Shown here one piece after another: positions 1 to 10,045 of a stretch of 64,000 bases of DNA. This DNA is from Rhizobium sp. (lineage in GTDB: Bacteria > Pseudomonadota > Gammaproteobacteria > Xanthomonadales > Xanthomonadaceae): contig JAIBEO010000217.1 of assembly GCA_019459185.1 (NCBI GenBank), forward strand, positions 19,405 through 83,404, written 5' to 3'. Made by a program: the position numbers and the translations under genes. How positions within the stretch are numbered: the first letter of the stretch is position 1; the number at the start of each line of letters is the position of its first letter. Below the pieces are notes generated by a model. The model was not told the origin of the DNA. It saw only the letters and a list, made by a program, of their open reading frames with translations, and searched no databases.

Positions 1-2
1 CC

Positions 3-1049
<1,047 letters not shown>

Positions 1050-1058
1050 ACCCGGGGG

Positions 1059-2957
1059 TCAACCCAACGCCTGGCGGGCTGCGGAGAGCAGCTTGCCTTC
1101 CTGCACCAGGCGCACGGCGGTGGCCACGTCGCCATCCATGGCGCGGTCGCGCGGCATGAAGGGGATGGCTTCGCGCAGGGCGGTCCAGGCGGCGCGCACG
1201 GCCACGCCGGGCTCGAACTCCGGGGCTTCGGCCAGCTCGCGGCGCAGGCCTTCGACTTCCGCCAGGAACGGCGCGCGGTCGGCGTGGCCGGGCAGCGGCG
1301 CGCCCTGCACCTTCGCCGCCAGCGCTTCGGCATCGGTCTCGCGGGCCAGCTGACGCGCGGCGTTGATCATGTCGCGGCGGTAGTCCAGCGCCTGCGCGGC
1401 GGTGTAGAGCTCCAGCGCCAGCACGTGGCCCAGGTCGGCCGTCATGTCGAGCACGTGGCGGCCTTCGTTCGCGCCCATGGACACATGGTCTTCGGCGTTG
1501 GCGCTGGTGGGGATGGAATACACGCTGGCCGGGTGCGCGCGGCTGGCCAGGTCGTTCACCAGCGCGGCGGCGGTGTACTGCACGATCATGAAGCCGGATT
1601 CGGTGCCGTCTTCGTTGCCGATGAGGAAAGGCGGCAGGCCGTCGTTCGTGGCCGGGTCCACCAGCTTGTTGAGGCGGCGTTCGGAAATCGAAGCCAGCAC
1701 CGGAATGGCGGCCTTGAGGTAGCTCATGGCCAGCGCCAGCGGCATGCCGTGGAAGTGGCCGGCCGAGACCACCTGGTCCTCGATTTCGCGCGCGCCCGGC
1801 AGGTCCGGAAACAGCAGCGGGTTGTCGGTGACGGCGTTGAGTTCGATGTCCACCACGCGCTTGGCCTGTTCCAGCGCGTCGCGCACGGCGCCGTGCACCT
1901 GCGGGATGCAGCGCAGCGAGTAGCTGTCTTGCGGCTGGTGCTTCTTGCCGCCGCGGAAGGGACGGAAGCGCTGGTAGAAGCGCTCGCGACCGTGGCGCTG
2001 CGAAAGCGGCACCCAATCCCAGCCAATGTCGAAGCCCAGGGCCTGCTGCTCCGCCGTGCTCCAGCTTTCCGGCAGCCACTGCCGGAAACGCGGCACCAGG
2101 TGGTAGGCGATGTCGGACAGCGTGGAGCCGGCCAGCAGCCGGCGCAGCTGCGCCGCCACGTGCACCTGGCCCGGATGCGGGCGCAGCGCGTGCACGTGCG
2201 GGTCGAAGGCGCGCAGGCGGCCGGCGAAGGCGTCGAGCGTCATGGCCGCGGCGAGGTCGGCGGTGTCGAGCAGGTCTTCAAGGCGCTCGATGGCCAGCAC
2301 GGCCGTGGCCAGCATCTGCGCGGTGCCGTTGTTGAGCGCCAGGCCTTCCTTGTGCGACAGCGACACCGGCTTCAGGCCGGCGCGCTTGAGCGCCTCGGCG
2401 CCAGGCAGGCGTTCGCCGTCGTAGAAGGCTTCGCCGCCGCCCAGCAGCACGATGGCCAGGTGCGACAGCGGCGCCAGGTCGCCCGACGCGCCCACGGAGC
2501 CCTTCTGCGGCACCACCGGCACCATGCCGGCGTTGAGCAGCGCGGCCAGTGATTCCAGCACCTGCGGGCGGATGCCCGAGTGGCCCATCATCAGCGTGTT
2601 GATGCGGATGGCCAGCATGGCGCGCACCACGCTGGGCGCGAACGGTTCGCCCACGCACACGGCGTGGGTGACGATGAGGTTGCGCTGCAGCTCCTCGAGC
2701 ACGCTTTCGCCCGAAGCCGCCGCGCCCGGCAGGCCCTCGCGCACGCGGCGCGAACCCAGCAGCTTGTCGGCGTTGGAGCCGAAGCCGGTGGAGACGCCGT
2801 AGATGGGTTCCTGCTTCTTGACCTGCTCGGCCAGGAAGTCGGCGGCGCGCTGCACCGCCTGCATCTGCACCGGGTCCAGGCGCACCGGGGCGCCGTGGGA
2901 AATTTCAGCCACCTGGGCGCGGCTGAGGTGGCGACCGTCTAGGGTGATGGGCTTCAT
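1059..2957 (-). CDS. aromatic amino acid ammonia-lyase, histidine ammonia-lyase-like
   Basis: This is a MIO-dependent ammonia-lyase of the HutH/PAL family, which eliminates ammonia from an aromatic amino acid; from histidine the product is urocanate. The MIO-forming triad Ala157-Ser158-Gly159 sits in GSVGASGDLAPL. Other conserved active-site parts are YGVSTGFG (Tyr53), the Asn209-Asn210 pair, QDSYSLRC near 343-350 and VTDNPL near 376-381. The selectivity position reads Thr-His (97-98), close to the Ser-His of histidine lyases and unlike the Phe-Leu or His-Leu of PAL/TAL. At 632 residues it is about 120 longer than typical HutH. There is an extra Trp/Phe/Arg-rich block around 279-341 and a longer C-terminal region. 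It begins at the base next to the hisS stop codon, so the two are surely co-transcribed. No other hut gene is nearby, so the true substrate is open. Confidence 0.82.
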   Translation of the reverse strand: MKPITLDGRHLSRAQVAEISHGAPVRLDPVQMQAVQRAADFLAEQVKKQEPIYGVSTGFGSNADKLLGSRRVREGLPGAAASGESVLEELQRNLIVTHAVCVGEPFAPSVVRAMLAIRINTLMMGHSGIRPQVLESLAALLNAGMVPVVPQKGSVGASGDLAPLSHLAIVLLGGGEAFYDGERLPGAEALKRAGLKPVSLSHKEGLALNNGTAQMLATAVLAIERLEDLLDTADLAAAMTLDAFAGRLRAFDPHVHALRPHPGQVHVAAQLRRLLAGSTLSDIAYHLVPRFRQWLPESWSTAEQQALGFDIGWDWVPLSQRHGRERFYQRFRPFRGGKKHQPQDSYSLRCIPQVHGAVRDALEQAKRVVDIELNAVTDNPLLFPDLPGAREIEDQVVSAGHFHGMPLALAMSYLKAAIPVLASISERRLNKLVDPATNDGLPPFLIGNEDGTESGFMIVQYTAAALVNDLASRAHPASVYSIPTSANAEDHVSMGANEGRHVLDMTADLGHVLALELYTAAQALDYRRDMINAARQLARETDAEALAAKVQGAPLPGHADRAPFLAEVEGLRRELAEAPEFEPGVAVRAAWTALREAIPFMPRDRAMDGDVATAVRLVQEGKLLSAARQALG

Positions 2958-4400
2958 TCAGCGCATCCCCATCGCACGCTGCTGCTCGAGTTCGACCTTC
3001 AGGGCCGTGGCCAACTCCTCGCGGGCCACCTCGAACTGCTCCTGCGAGCGCAGGTCCTTGACCTTGACCACGCCGCGCGTGGCCTCGTCGTCGCCGTAAA
3101 GCACCACGAAGCGGATGCCGGCGCGGTCGGCGTACTGGAACTGCTTGGCCAGCTTCTTCGCCTCCAACTGCACCTCGGCATTGATGCCGGCGGCGCGCAG
3201 CCGGCGGGCGATGTCGAGCGAATCGGCCAGGCGGGATTCGTCCATCAGGCCCACCATCACTTCCACCGAGCTTTCGGCGGTGGAGAGGATGCCGGCCTCG
3301 CGCAGCTGCCAGAACAGGCGGGTGGCGCCGATGGAAATACCGACGCCCGGCAGCTTCGACTTGGTGTAGTGGCTGGCCAGGTCTTCGTAGCGGCCGCCCG
3401 AGCAGACCGAGCCGATCTGCGGGTGCTCGTCGAGCGTGGTTTCGTAGACGGTGCCGGTGTAGTAATCGAGGCCGCGGGCGATGGAGAAGTTCACCGCGTA
3501 GTTCTTTTCCGGCACGCCGTGGGCCTTGAGCAGCTCCAGCACCTCGCGCAGCTCGGCCACGCCCTGGGCCAGGGTGGCGTTGCCCTCGCCCAGCGCGGCC
3601 AGGCGCGCCAGCGCGTCGGCGTGCGAGGTGGAGCGCACCTGCACGAAGGCCATGATGCGGTCGGCCACGTCGTCGGCCAGCTGGAAATCCGCGCCGGTGA
3701 GCGTGGCGCGGACGGCGTCGGCGCCGCGCTTGTCGAGCTTGTCGATCTCGCGCAGCACCAGCGCCTGGCGCTCGCCGTCGGCGATGCCCAGGCCTTCGAA
3801 GAAGCCGCGCAGCAGCTTGCGGTTGTTGAGCTGGATGGTGAACGGGCCCACGCCCAGTTCGGTGAACACGGCGTGGATGACCGCGGGCAACTCCGCGTCG
3901 TGGCGGATGCCCAGCGCGTCCTTGCCGATCACGTCGATGTCGCACTGGTAGAACTCGCGGAATCGGCCGCGCTGGGCGCGTTCGCCGCGGTACACGCGCT
4001 GGATCTGGTAGCGCCGGAACGGGAAGGCCAGGTCGTGCTCGTGCTCGGCCACGTAGCGGGCCAGGGGCACGGTGAGGTCGAAGCGCAGGGCCAGTTCGGG
4101 AGCAAGGGCCTCGTTCGGGTCGCGGAGGTTCCGGACCCGGTCCTTGAACTCATCCAGCGCGCCGGTGGATTGCACGAAATAGACCTGGCGCTCGGTTTCG
4201 CCGCCGGTCTTGGTGAGCAGCACCTCGGACAGCTCGAACACCGGCGTTTCCACCGGCAGGAAGCCGAAGCGCTCGTAATTGCGGCGGATCACGTCCAGCA
4301 TGCGCTGGAAGGCGATCTGGTCACGGGGCAGAAGCTCCATGACCCCGGGCGTGGTGCGGGGCTTGATCAAGGCGGGAAACTCCAGTGCGAACCCCGGCAT
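2958..4400 (-). CDS. hisS: histidine--tRNA ligase
   Basis: Class II aminoacyl-tRNA synthetase that charges tRNA-His. The N-terminal [13 protein letters not shown] segment matches the family's PRGT..LLP motif 1 region. Motif 2 is seen as [14 protein letters not shown] followed by [12 protein letters not shown]. The histidine-A motif is [12 protein letters not shown]. The C-terminal anticodon-binding domain follows (about residues 370-470). I place the start at the ATG giving MPGFALEFP; an upstream in-frame ATG at 4418 would add six residues. Length is about 480 residues, normal for the family. The downstream ammonia-lyase start is immediately adjacent, which suggests translational coupling. 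Confidence 0.93.
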   Translation of the reverse strand: MPGFALEFPALIKPRTTPGVMELLPRDQIAFQRMLDVIRRNYERFGFLPVETPVFELSEVLLTKTGGETERQVYFVQSTGALDEFKDRVRNLRDPNEALAPELALRFDLTVPLARYVAEHEHDLAFPFRRYQIQRVYRGERAQRGRFREFYQCDIDVIGKDALGIRHDAELPAVIHAVFTELGVGPFTIQLNNRKLLRGFFEGLGIADGERQALVLREIDKLDKRGADAVRATLTGADFQLADDVADRIMAFVQVRSTSHADALARLAALGEGNATLAQGVAELREVLELLKAHGVPEKNYAVNFSIARGLDYYTGTVYETTLDEHPQIGSVCSGGRYEDLASHYTKSKLPGVGISIGATRLFWQLREAGILSTAESSVEVMVGLMDESRLADSLDIARRLRAAGINAEVQLEAKKLAKQFQYADRAGIRFVVLYGDDEATRGVVKVKDLRSQEQFEVAREELATALKVELEQQRAMGMR

Positions 4401-4502
4401 TCTAGCGGCTGCGGCCACCCGGGCGCGTCGCCGGGGCGTGACCCGGAAACGATGGACTTGCCGAACCGCCGATGAGCCTCTAGAATTGCCGGCTCGATCC
4501 CT

Positions 4503-4579
4503 CGGGGTGTAGCTCAGCCTGGTAGAGCGCTACGTTCGGGACGTAGAAGTCGCAGGTTCAAATCCTGTCTCCCCGACCA
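4503..4579 (+). tRNA. tRNA-Pro(CGG)
   Basis: This is a full cloverleaf of 77 bases with encoded CCA. The acceptor is CGGGGTG/CTCCCCG with one T-T mismatch. The D arm is GCTC...GAGC. The anticodon stem CTACG/CGTAG encloses loop TTCGGGA, giving anticodon CGG, which reads the proline codon CCG. The T arm is GCAGG/CCTGT with loop TTCAAAT. A strong terminator follows 17 bases later. Confidence 0.96.
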
Positions 4580-4596
4580 ATCGAGCACGAACGAAA

Positions 4597-4622
4597 CGCC
4601 GCCCCCGCAGGGCGGCGTTTTT
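4597..4622 (+). terminator. intrinsic terminator of tRNA-Pro
   Basis: An eight-base-pair stem CGCCGCCC/GGGCGGCG with loop CCGCA is followed at once by a run of T. It sits directly behind the tRNA on the same strand. Confidence 0.85.
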
Positions 4623-4681
4623 GTTTCCGGCCCTGCCCCCTCGGCTACACTCGGTCCCGTCTAGGGGACGTGAGCATTCGC

Positions 4682-7381
4682 ATGGGCTGGATCCTGGGGA
4701 TTCTGGGCGCGATATTCGGGGCCGCGCTGGCCGACGATAGCCGCATGCTGTTCGGGTTCGTGGCCGGCGCCTTGCTGGGCGTGCTGCTGGCCCAGGCCCT
4801 GAAGCTGCGCAGCCGGGTGGCCCAGCTGGAAGAACAGGTCGCCGCGCTACGGGTGGCCGGCGTCCGCGCCGCCGAGGCCGTGGCGCCCTGCGCGCAGGCG
4901 GAAGCCGCCCCCGCGGCGACCCGCACCGAGCCGGCCGGCACCGAGCCCGCGCGGGCCGAAGCCACCGCGGCGCCCACGCCGGCACCGGCCGCCCCCGTGC
5001 CCCCACCGATTCCCGCCGCCGAAACACCGCCGGCCACGCCCCGCCCTGCCCCGGCGCCCGCCGGACCGGTCGAACCTGCCGAACCCGACGTCGTCACCAA
5101 GGCCGCCCGCCTTCTCAAGGCCTGGTTCTTCGAAGGCAACGTGCCGGTGAAGCTGGGCGTGCTGGTGCTGCTGTTTGGCGTGGCCGCGGCCATCAAGTAC
5201 GCCGCCGACGCCGGCTGGCTGACCATGCCCATCGAATTCCGCCTGGCCGGCATCGCCGCGGGCGCCATTGCCGGCCTGGTGTGGGGCCTGCGCAGCGCCG
5301 CCGAGCGCCCGGCCTTCGGCCTGAGCCTGCAGGGCGGCGCCATCGGCGTGCTGCTGCTGGTGGTGTTCGCGGCCTTCCGCAATTACGAGGTGCTGGGCGC
5401 GATGCCGGCCTTCGTGATGGTGCTTATCCTGGTGGCGGGCGCCAGCGTGCTGGCGGTGAAGCAGGACGCGCCCGCGCTGGCCGTGCTGGGCTTCATCGGC
5501 GGTTACCTGGCACCGGTGCTGCTGTCCACGGGCAGCGGGAACCACGTGGCGCTGTTTTCGTATTACGCGGTGCTCAACGCGGCCGTGTTCGGCATCGCCT
5601 GGAAGAAGCCGTGGCGGGCGCTGAACCTGGTGGGTTTCGTGTTCACTTTCGCCATCGGCGGCATGTGGGGCGCGAAGTATTACCAGCCGGAAAAATTCGC
5701 CACCGTCGAGCCCTTCCTAGTGCTGTTCTTCCTGTTCTACGTGGCCATCCCGGTGCTGTATGCGCTGGCGGGCCGGCAGAAGAACGGCAAGGTGGACGGC
5801 ACCCTGCTATTCGGCACGCCGCTGCTGGCTTTCCCCATGCAGGTGGGCCTGCTGGGCGACGACCGCATGGGCCTGGCCTTCAGCGCGCTGTTCGTGGCCG
5901 GCATTTACAGCGGCCTGGCGCTGTGGGCGCGCGGCAACCAGCGCCTGCGCGACCTGGCGCAGAGCGCCGCGGGCATGGGCGTGGTGTTCGCCACGCTGGC
6001 CATTCCGCTGGCGCTGACGGCGCGTTGGACTTCGGCCGCCTGGGCCATCCAGGGCGCCGGCATGGTGTGGCTGGGCCTGCGCCAGGAACGCCGCCTGGTG
6101 CGCTGGAGCGGCCTGGCCCTGCTGGTGCTGGCGGGTGGCGCCTGGTGCGTGAGCCTGTTCGACTGGAACCTAGGCCACGAAGACCGCTTCCTGCTCAACG
6201 GCCACGCCATGAACCTGGCCCTGCTCACGCTGGCCTGGATGGCGGCGAGCTGGCTCTACCATCGCGCCGGCCGCAACACGCTGCTGCAGGTGGTGCTGTT
6301 GCTGGGCGGCATGGGCTGGTGGAGCCTGCTGGGCCTGCGCGAGATCGAGGTGAACCTGAGCCCGCGCTTCGACGCGCTGTATTACGGCGGCTTCGCGCTG
6401 CTGACCGCCGCGCTGGCGGCGCTGCTACGCGGGCCGCTGGCCTGGCCGCGGCTGTCGTGGCCGCTGGTGGCGTCGCTGGTGCTGATGCTGCCGCTGTCGA
6501 TCGCCTCGCAGGACCATTACGACGTGACGCTGTTCGACCACCCGCTGTGGCTGTGGTGGCCGCTGCTGGCCGCCGCGCTGGTGACGCTGCGCGCGCTGCG
6601 CGAGCCGCGTTCGCGCGGGCTGCCGGTGGCGCATATCGCCTGGCTGGTGGCGGTGGCCACCGCCGCGGGCATCACCCTGCTGCGCGTGCTGGACGACCGC
6701 GCCGCGCTGGCCGACGGCTGGCTGCTGCCGGCGGTGCTGGCGCCGCTGGCGCTGCTGTTCGCGCTGGCCTGGAAAAAACCCGCGCTGGCCGGCTGGCCGG
6801 TGGCGGAGCAGTTCCCGCGCTGGCGCGTGGTGTGGCTGGCGATTTCCGGCGCCGGCCTGGGCCTGGGCTGGCTGTTCGGCCACTTCTTGCCCGGCGACAG
6901 CGCGCCGCTGCCCTGGCTGCCGCTGTTCAACCCGCTGGAGCTGTGGCTGCTGCTGGGCCTGATGGCTGCGGCGATGGCGCTGCGCGCCCATCCCGACCCG
7001 CACCGGCTGGGCAGCCTGGCCTGGGCCGGCGCCGCGCTCTTCATGCTTTCCATGAGCGTGCTGCGCGCCTGCCACCACCTGGCCAATCTGCCCTGGAGCC
7101 CCAGCCTGCTGGGCGAAACCAGCGTGCAGGCCAGCCTGACCGTGGCCTGGTGCGTGGCCGGCGTGGCCGCCTGGGTGCTGGGCTCGCGCCGCCGCGACCG
7201 CCCGCTGTGGTGGCTGGGCGCGGTGCTGCTGGGCGTGGTGATGCTCAAGCTGGTGTTCGTGGACCGGCAGTTCGTCGGCGACATCGCCGGCATCGTTTCC
7301 TTCCTGGTGGTGGGCGGCCTGCTGGTGCTGGTTGGCCGCATCGCCCCCACCCCGCCCCGTTCGGAGCAAACGCATGCGTAA
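4682..7381 (+). CDS. DUF2339 multi-pass membrane protein
   Basis: This protein has about 900 residues. A short N-terminal hydrophobic segment leads into a coiled-coil stretch (LRSRVAQLEEQVAAL), then an Ala/Pro-rich linker (about 65-140), and then some twenty hydrophobic helices to the C-terminus. The pattern matches the DUF2339 family of predicted inner-membrane proteins, whose function is unknown. Between a GTG at 4670 and the ATG at 4682 I chose the ATG. The purine-rich AGGGGA at 4663-4668 is only two bases from the GTG but 13 from the ATG, and MGWILGILG fits the family start. The stop overlaps the start of the next gene by eight bases, so the DUF2339/DUF3999 pair is probably coupled in translation and may act together. 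Confidence 0.85.
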   Translation: MGWILGILGAIFGAALADDSRMLFGFVAGALLGVLLAQALKLRSRVAQLEEQVAALRVAGVRAAEAVAPCAQAEAAPAATRTEPAGTEPARAEATAAPTPAPAAPVPPPIPAAETPPATPRPAPAPAGPVEPAEPDVVTKAARLLKAWFFEGNVPVKLGVLVLLFGVAAAIKYAADAGWLTMPIEFRLAGIAAGAIAGLVWGLRSAAERPAFGLSLQGGAIGVLLLVVFAAFRNYEVLGAMPAFVMVLILVAGASVLAVKQDAPALAVLGFIGGYLAPVLLSTGSGNHVALFSYYAVLNAAVFGIAWKKPWRALNLVGFVFTFAIGGMWGAKYYQPEKFATVEPFLVLFFLFYVAIPVLYALAGRQKNGKVDGTLLFGTPLLAFPMQVGLLGDDRMGLAFSALFVAGIYSGLALWARGNQRLRDLAQSAAGMGVVFATLAIPLALTARWTSAAWAIQGAGMVWLGLRQERRLVRWSGLALLVLAGGAWCVSLFDWNLGHEDRFLLNGHAMNLALLTLAWMAASWLYHRAGRNTLLQVVLLLGGMGWWSLLGLREIEVNLSPRFDALYYGGFALLTAALAALLRGPLAWPRLSWPLVASLVLMLPLSIASQDHYDVTLFDHPLWLWWPLLAAALVTLRALREPRSRGLPVAHIAWLVAVATAAGITLLRVLDDRAALADGWLLPAVLAPLALLFALAWKKPALAGWPVAEQFPRWRVVWLAISGAGLGLGWLFGHFLPGDSAPLPWLPLFNPLELWLLLGLMAAAMALRAHPDPHRLGSLAWAGAALFMLSMSVLRACHHLANLPWSPSLLGETSVQASLTVAWCVAGVAAWVLGSRRRDRPLWWLGAVLLGVVMLKLVFVDRQFVGDIAGIVSFLVVGGLLVLVGRIAPTPPRSEQTHA

Positions 7382-8705
7382 TGCCCTGTTGCTGGCCCTG
7401 CTGGCCGCCGGTTCCGCCCACGCGGCCACGCCGCAGGACTACGCGCGGCAGTGGCCGATTCAAGCCGAGCCCGGCGCCGCCGCCTACGTGCTGGAGCTCG
7501 ACGCCAGCGTGCTCGAACACGTAACCCGCGCCGACCTGCGCGACCTGGCCGTGTTCAACGCCAACGGCGAACCCGTGCCCTTCGCGCCCTGGCCGCCCGA
7601 GCGCAGCGACGAGGAACTGCGCGAACCCGCGCCCTGGCTGCGCGTGCCCCTGCCCGCCCCCGGCCAGCCGGAAAGCCTGGCCCTGCGCCTGGAGCGCGAC
7701 GCCGACGGCCGCCTGCGCGGCCTGGACCTGCGCACCAACGACACCACGCCGCCACCCGCCGAACGCCACGACCTGCTGGTGGACCGCGGCGAAGACGAGC
7801 CGCCCGCCATCGCCCGCCTGCACTTCCGCCTAGCCGACAGCGCGCAGCTGCCGGTGAACCTGCGCGTGCGCGTGGCCGCGTCCAACGACCTGGTGGACTG
7901 GCAGGTGCTGGGCACCGGCCTGCCGCTGGTGGCGCTGGACGACAACGGACTGCGCATCGAACGCCTGCAGCTGGAACTGGGCCGCACCGGGGCGCGCTAC
8001 CTGCGCCTGTCCATCGAAAACGAAGGCAACTGGCCCGCGCTGGCCGCGCTGGAAACCGGCCGCCCGCAGCGCGCCGGCGACGAGCGCGAGTCCAAGACGC
8101 TGTCGCTCACCGGCGTGGCCGTGGCCGACCAGCCCGGCGTGTTCGACTTCCGCAGCCCCGCGCCGGTGGCGGTGGAGCGCGTGGACGTGGAGCTGCCCAC
8201 CACCAATGCCGTGGCCGCCGTCACCGTGGCCGCGCGCGACGGCGACGAGGCCTGGTGGCTGCCCATCGCCAACTTCACCGCCTTCCGCCTGGGCAACAAC
8301 GGCGACGAAGTGCGCCACGTGCCGCCCGCCACGGGCCTGCACCGCGAACGCCAGTGGCGCGTCACCACCCAGCCCGCGCTGGCCACGCCGCCGGTGCTGC
8401 AGCTGGGCTACCGCGCCGAACGTTTCGTGCTGCTGGCCCAGGGCCCCGCGCCCTACGTGCTGTTGGCCGGCAGCGCCCGCGCCGCCCGCGACGACTACCC
8501 CGTGCAAGCCGCCCTCGCCGCCAGCACCACGCCGCCGCAAGCGGCCACGCTGGGCCCCGGCAGCGACGCCGGCGGCAAGGCCGCCCTCGCCCCGAGCCGT
8601 GGCGAAGACTGGCAGCGCTGGCTGCTGTGGACCGTGCTGGGCATGGGCACCGCGCTGGTGCTGGCCGTGTCGCTGAAGGTGCTGCGGCAGCCGAAGGCGG
8701 AGTAA
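7374..8705 (+). CDS. DUF3999 periplasmic/membrane-anchored protein
   Basis: The protein has 443 residues, with a clear signal peptide (MRNALLLALLAAGSAHA, cleavage near residue 17) and a single C-terminal membrane helix (WLLWTVLGMGTALVLAVSL) followed by a short basic tail. The bulk should lie in the periplasm and is beta-rich. It matches DUF3999, a family usually encoded next to DUF2339, as here. I chose the ATG at 7374 because it creates the signal peptide; an upstream in-frame start would add a proline-rich stretch overlapping the previous gene. Function is unknown. The pair may form an envelope complex, which is inference from gene order. Confidence 0.85.
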   Translation: MRNALLLALLAAGSAHAATPQDYARQWPIQAEPGAAAYVLELDASVLEHVTRADLRDLAVFNANGEPVPFAPWPPERSDEELREPAPWLRVPLPAPGQPESLALRLERDADGRLRGLDLRTNDTTPPPAERHDLLVDRGEDEPPAIARLHFRLADSAQLPVNLRVRVAASNDLVDWQVLGTGLPLVALDDNGLRIERLQLELGRTGARYLRLSIENEGNWPALAALETGRPQRAGDERESKTLSLTGVAVADQPGVFDFRSPAPVAVERVDVELPTTNAVAAVTVAARDGDEAWWLPIANFTAFRLGNNGDEVRHVPPATGLHRERQWRVTTQPALATPPVLQLGYRAERFVLLAQGPAPYVLLAGSARAARDDYPVQAALAASTTPPQAATLGPGSDAGGKAALAPSRGEDWQRWLLWTVLGMGTALVLAVSLKVLRQPKAE

Positions 8706-8728
8706 CTGGCCGGGGCGGATTCCGCCCC

Positions 8729-8825
8729 TCGTTGGGCCTGATAGGCGCCGAGGGGTTCGGCGCGGGTTTCGTATGCCTGCGAAAAAGTCTCAGGGATTGC
8801 AGGCGGCGGAAGCGGGATATTCCAT
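8729..8825 (+). repeat. 97-bp direct repeat, copy 1
   Basis: An ungapped 97-bp match to 11305-11401 in the same orientation, with about 20 differences (79% identity). The stretch TGCGAAAAAGTCTCAG is identical in both. It contains the hairpin GCGCCGA-ggggt-TCGGCGC. Both copies lie just upstream of a lipoprotein gene, and both read through as a similar peptide ending in Asp-Ile-Pro. Function is unknown; it fills most of the 159-base gap before the lipoprotein gene. Confidence 0.8.
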
Positions 8826-8864
8826 CTTGCCCTTGGGGAAACAGGGCATCAGGGGAGCAGGCCG

Positions 8865-9224
8865 ATGGGACGGTTGATTTTCCTTGCTGTGGCCGTGGTT
8901 CTTGTCGCCGGCTGCACAACTCAAGTTGCCGAGCCGTCGAACACTGCCTGGACGCCATCGTGCAAGACGCTGGGGTGCGTTGAATCGTTTGCCTTGGACG
9001 ACCTGCCCGTGGGCGCGGATATTTCATTCACCCAGTGCAAGGATCAGGGCCAACACACCTATCGTTACAAAAAGGCTAAGGACGGATGGAAACTTGATCT
9101 GCGGAGCTCCGTCCTAGTTGATGAGTGCAGTCCCTGTGGACACAGCTTGACGCTACCGGCGCAGCCGCCCCAGGACATCCGCCGATATTGGGATTATCCA
9201 AGGATCCGAACCACCATCCATTAG
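8865..9224 (+). CDS. small lipoprotein, unknown function
   Basis: A protein of 119 residues with a lipoprotein signal peptide: hydrophobic run LIFLAVAVVLVAGC with lipobox Cys17. The mature part has six further cysteines (for example SCKTLGC and DECSPCG), which may form disulphides in the periplasm. A good ribosome site, AGGGGAG, lies eight to nine bases before the ATG. Base composition is visibly less GC-rich than the core genes around it. Its TAG stop codon ends exactly at the recombination point where the integron cassettes begin (G9224 followed by TT), so the cassettes sit immediately behind it and may be read from its promoter. I do not recognise the family. Confidence 0.75.
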   Translation: MGRLIFLAVAVVLVAGCTTQVAEPSNTAWTPSCKTLGCVESFALDDLPVGADISFTQCKDQGQHTYRYKKAKDGWKLDLRSSVLVDECSPCGHSLTLPAQPPQDIRRYWDYPRIRTTIH

Positions 9225-9236
9225 TTAGCACTCACA

Positions 9237-9965
9237 ATGAATGAAATCGCGAATCCGCAAGACCAAGGCCCAGGATTCTTTGTCTATATCGTTGAATCGC
9301 CATCGTCCGTAGATCTCTACCACCGTAGGGGCGAAGGTGAGTTGCTTAGGCAAGCTGTCAACCACAATGTAATCTCATGCACATTGAGACTCGCAATCAA
9401 CCTCGAAGCATTTCAAGCAGCCCTAAGCATTGGCCTATCCGAGGCTATGCAGGCGACGCCAAACAGCATTCCGATCCTGCACATTAGTGCGCATGGGTAC
9501 GCCCACGGGATTCAGCTCTCCTCTGGAGAGATCCTTGAGTGGCATCAGTTGCGGGACCTCTTGATTCCCGTGAATCGAGCCTTCAACGGCAATTTGGTTG
9601 TCTGCATGTCCACGTGCGAGGGCTACTCAGGCCAGCGCATGGCCATGGTTCCGGACAGCACGGAACACCCATTTCTCGCCATCATCGGAAACTGCGACAA
9701 ACCGACCTGGCCACAAACTGCTGTAGCGTTTGCCACCTTCTATCACTTGTTGGCAAACGGTCGAAACATCCAGGATGCGGTCACAGCCATGCGGGTTGCT
9801 TCCGGCAATGACAACTTCTTCCTCACAACCGCAGAGCAATCAAAGCAAAGCTACATTTCCTACATCCAAGAGATGGAAGCTTCAGAGGTCAAGGAAGATC
9901 TGGATGAGCAGATTGAGGCTACCGGAGACAACGCGCTTGCAAAGCTGTTGCGGGCTGCGGGGTGA
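9237..9965 (+). CDS. caspase/CHAT-like cysteine protease, cassette-borne
   Basis: A protein of 242 residues without signal peptide or membrane helix. It shows the hallmarks of the caspase-like fold. A hydrophobic strand ends in HISAHG (catalytic His86). A second strand ends in MSTCEG (catalytic Cys127). Then comes AIIGNCDKPTW and a CHAT-style helix, FATFYHLLANGRNIQDAV. It is a stand-alone domain without the TPR region usual in large CHAT proteins; a Glu/Asp-rich tail follows about residue 212. The ATG is only 12 bases inside the cassette and lacks a good ribosome site, so expression must depend on reading from upstream. CHAT proteases elsewhere act as executioners in anti-phage or programmed-death systems, so a defence role is plausible but inferred. 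Confidence 0.82.
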   Translation: MNEIANPQDQGPGFFVYIVESPSSVDLYHRRGEGELLRQAVNHNVISCTLRLAINLEAFQAALSIGLSEAMQATPNSIPILHISAHGYAHGIQLSSGEILEWHQLRDLLIPVNRAFNGNLVVCMSTCEGYSGQRMAMVPDSTEHPFLAIIGNCDKPTWPQTAVAFATFYHLLANGRNIQDAVTAMRVASGNDNFFLTTAEQSKQSYISYIQEMEASEVKEDLDEQIEATGDNALAKLLRAAG

Positions 9966-9966
9966 G

Positions 9967-10026
9967 TGCTAACAATTCATTCAAGCCGAAGCCGCTTCGC
10001 GGCTCGGCTTAATTCAGGCGTTAGTG
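9967..10026 (+). other. attC recombination site of cassette 1
   Basis: A 60-bp imperfect palindrome. The R'' box TGCTAAC (9967-9973) and R' box GTTAGTG (10020-10026) enclose L'' and L' arms (TTCAAGCCGA / TCGGCTTAA) and a central AGCCGC-TTC-GCGGC stem. This is the compact attC form I know from xanthomonad and pseudomonad chromosomal integrons. Cleavage is expected after G10020. There is no T-run, so it is not a simple terminator. Confidence 0.9.
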
Positions 10027-10045
10027 CCAAACAGGGGGGAGCTTC

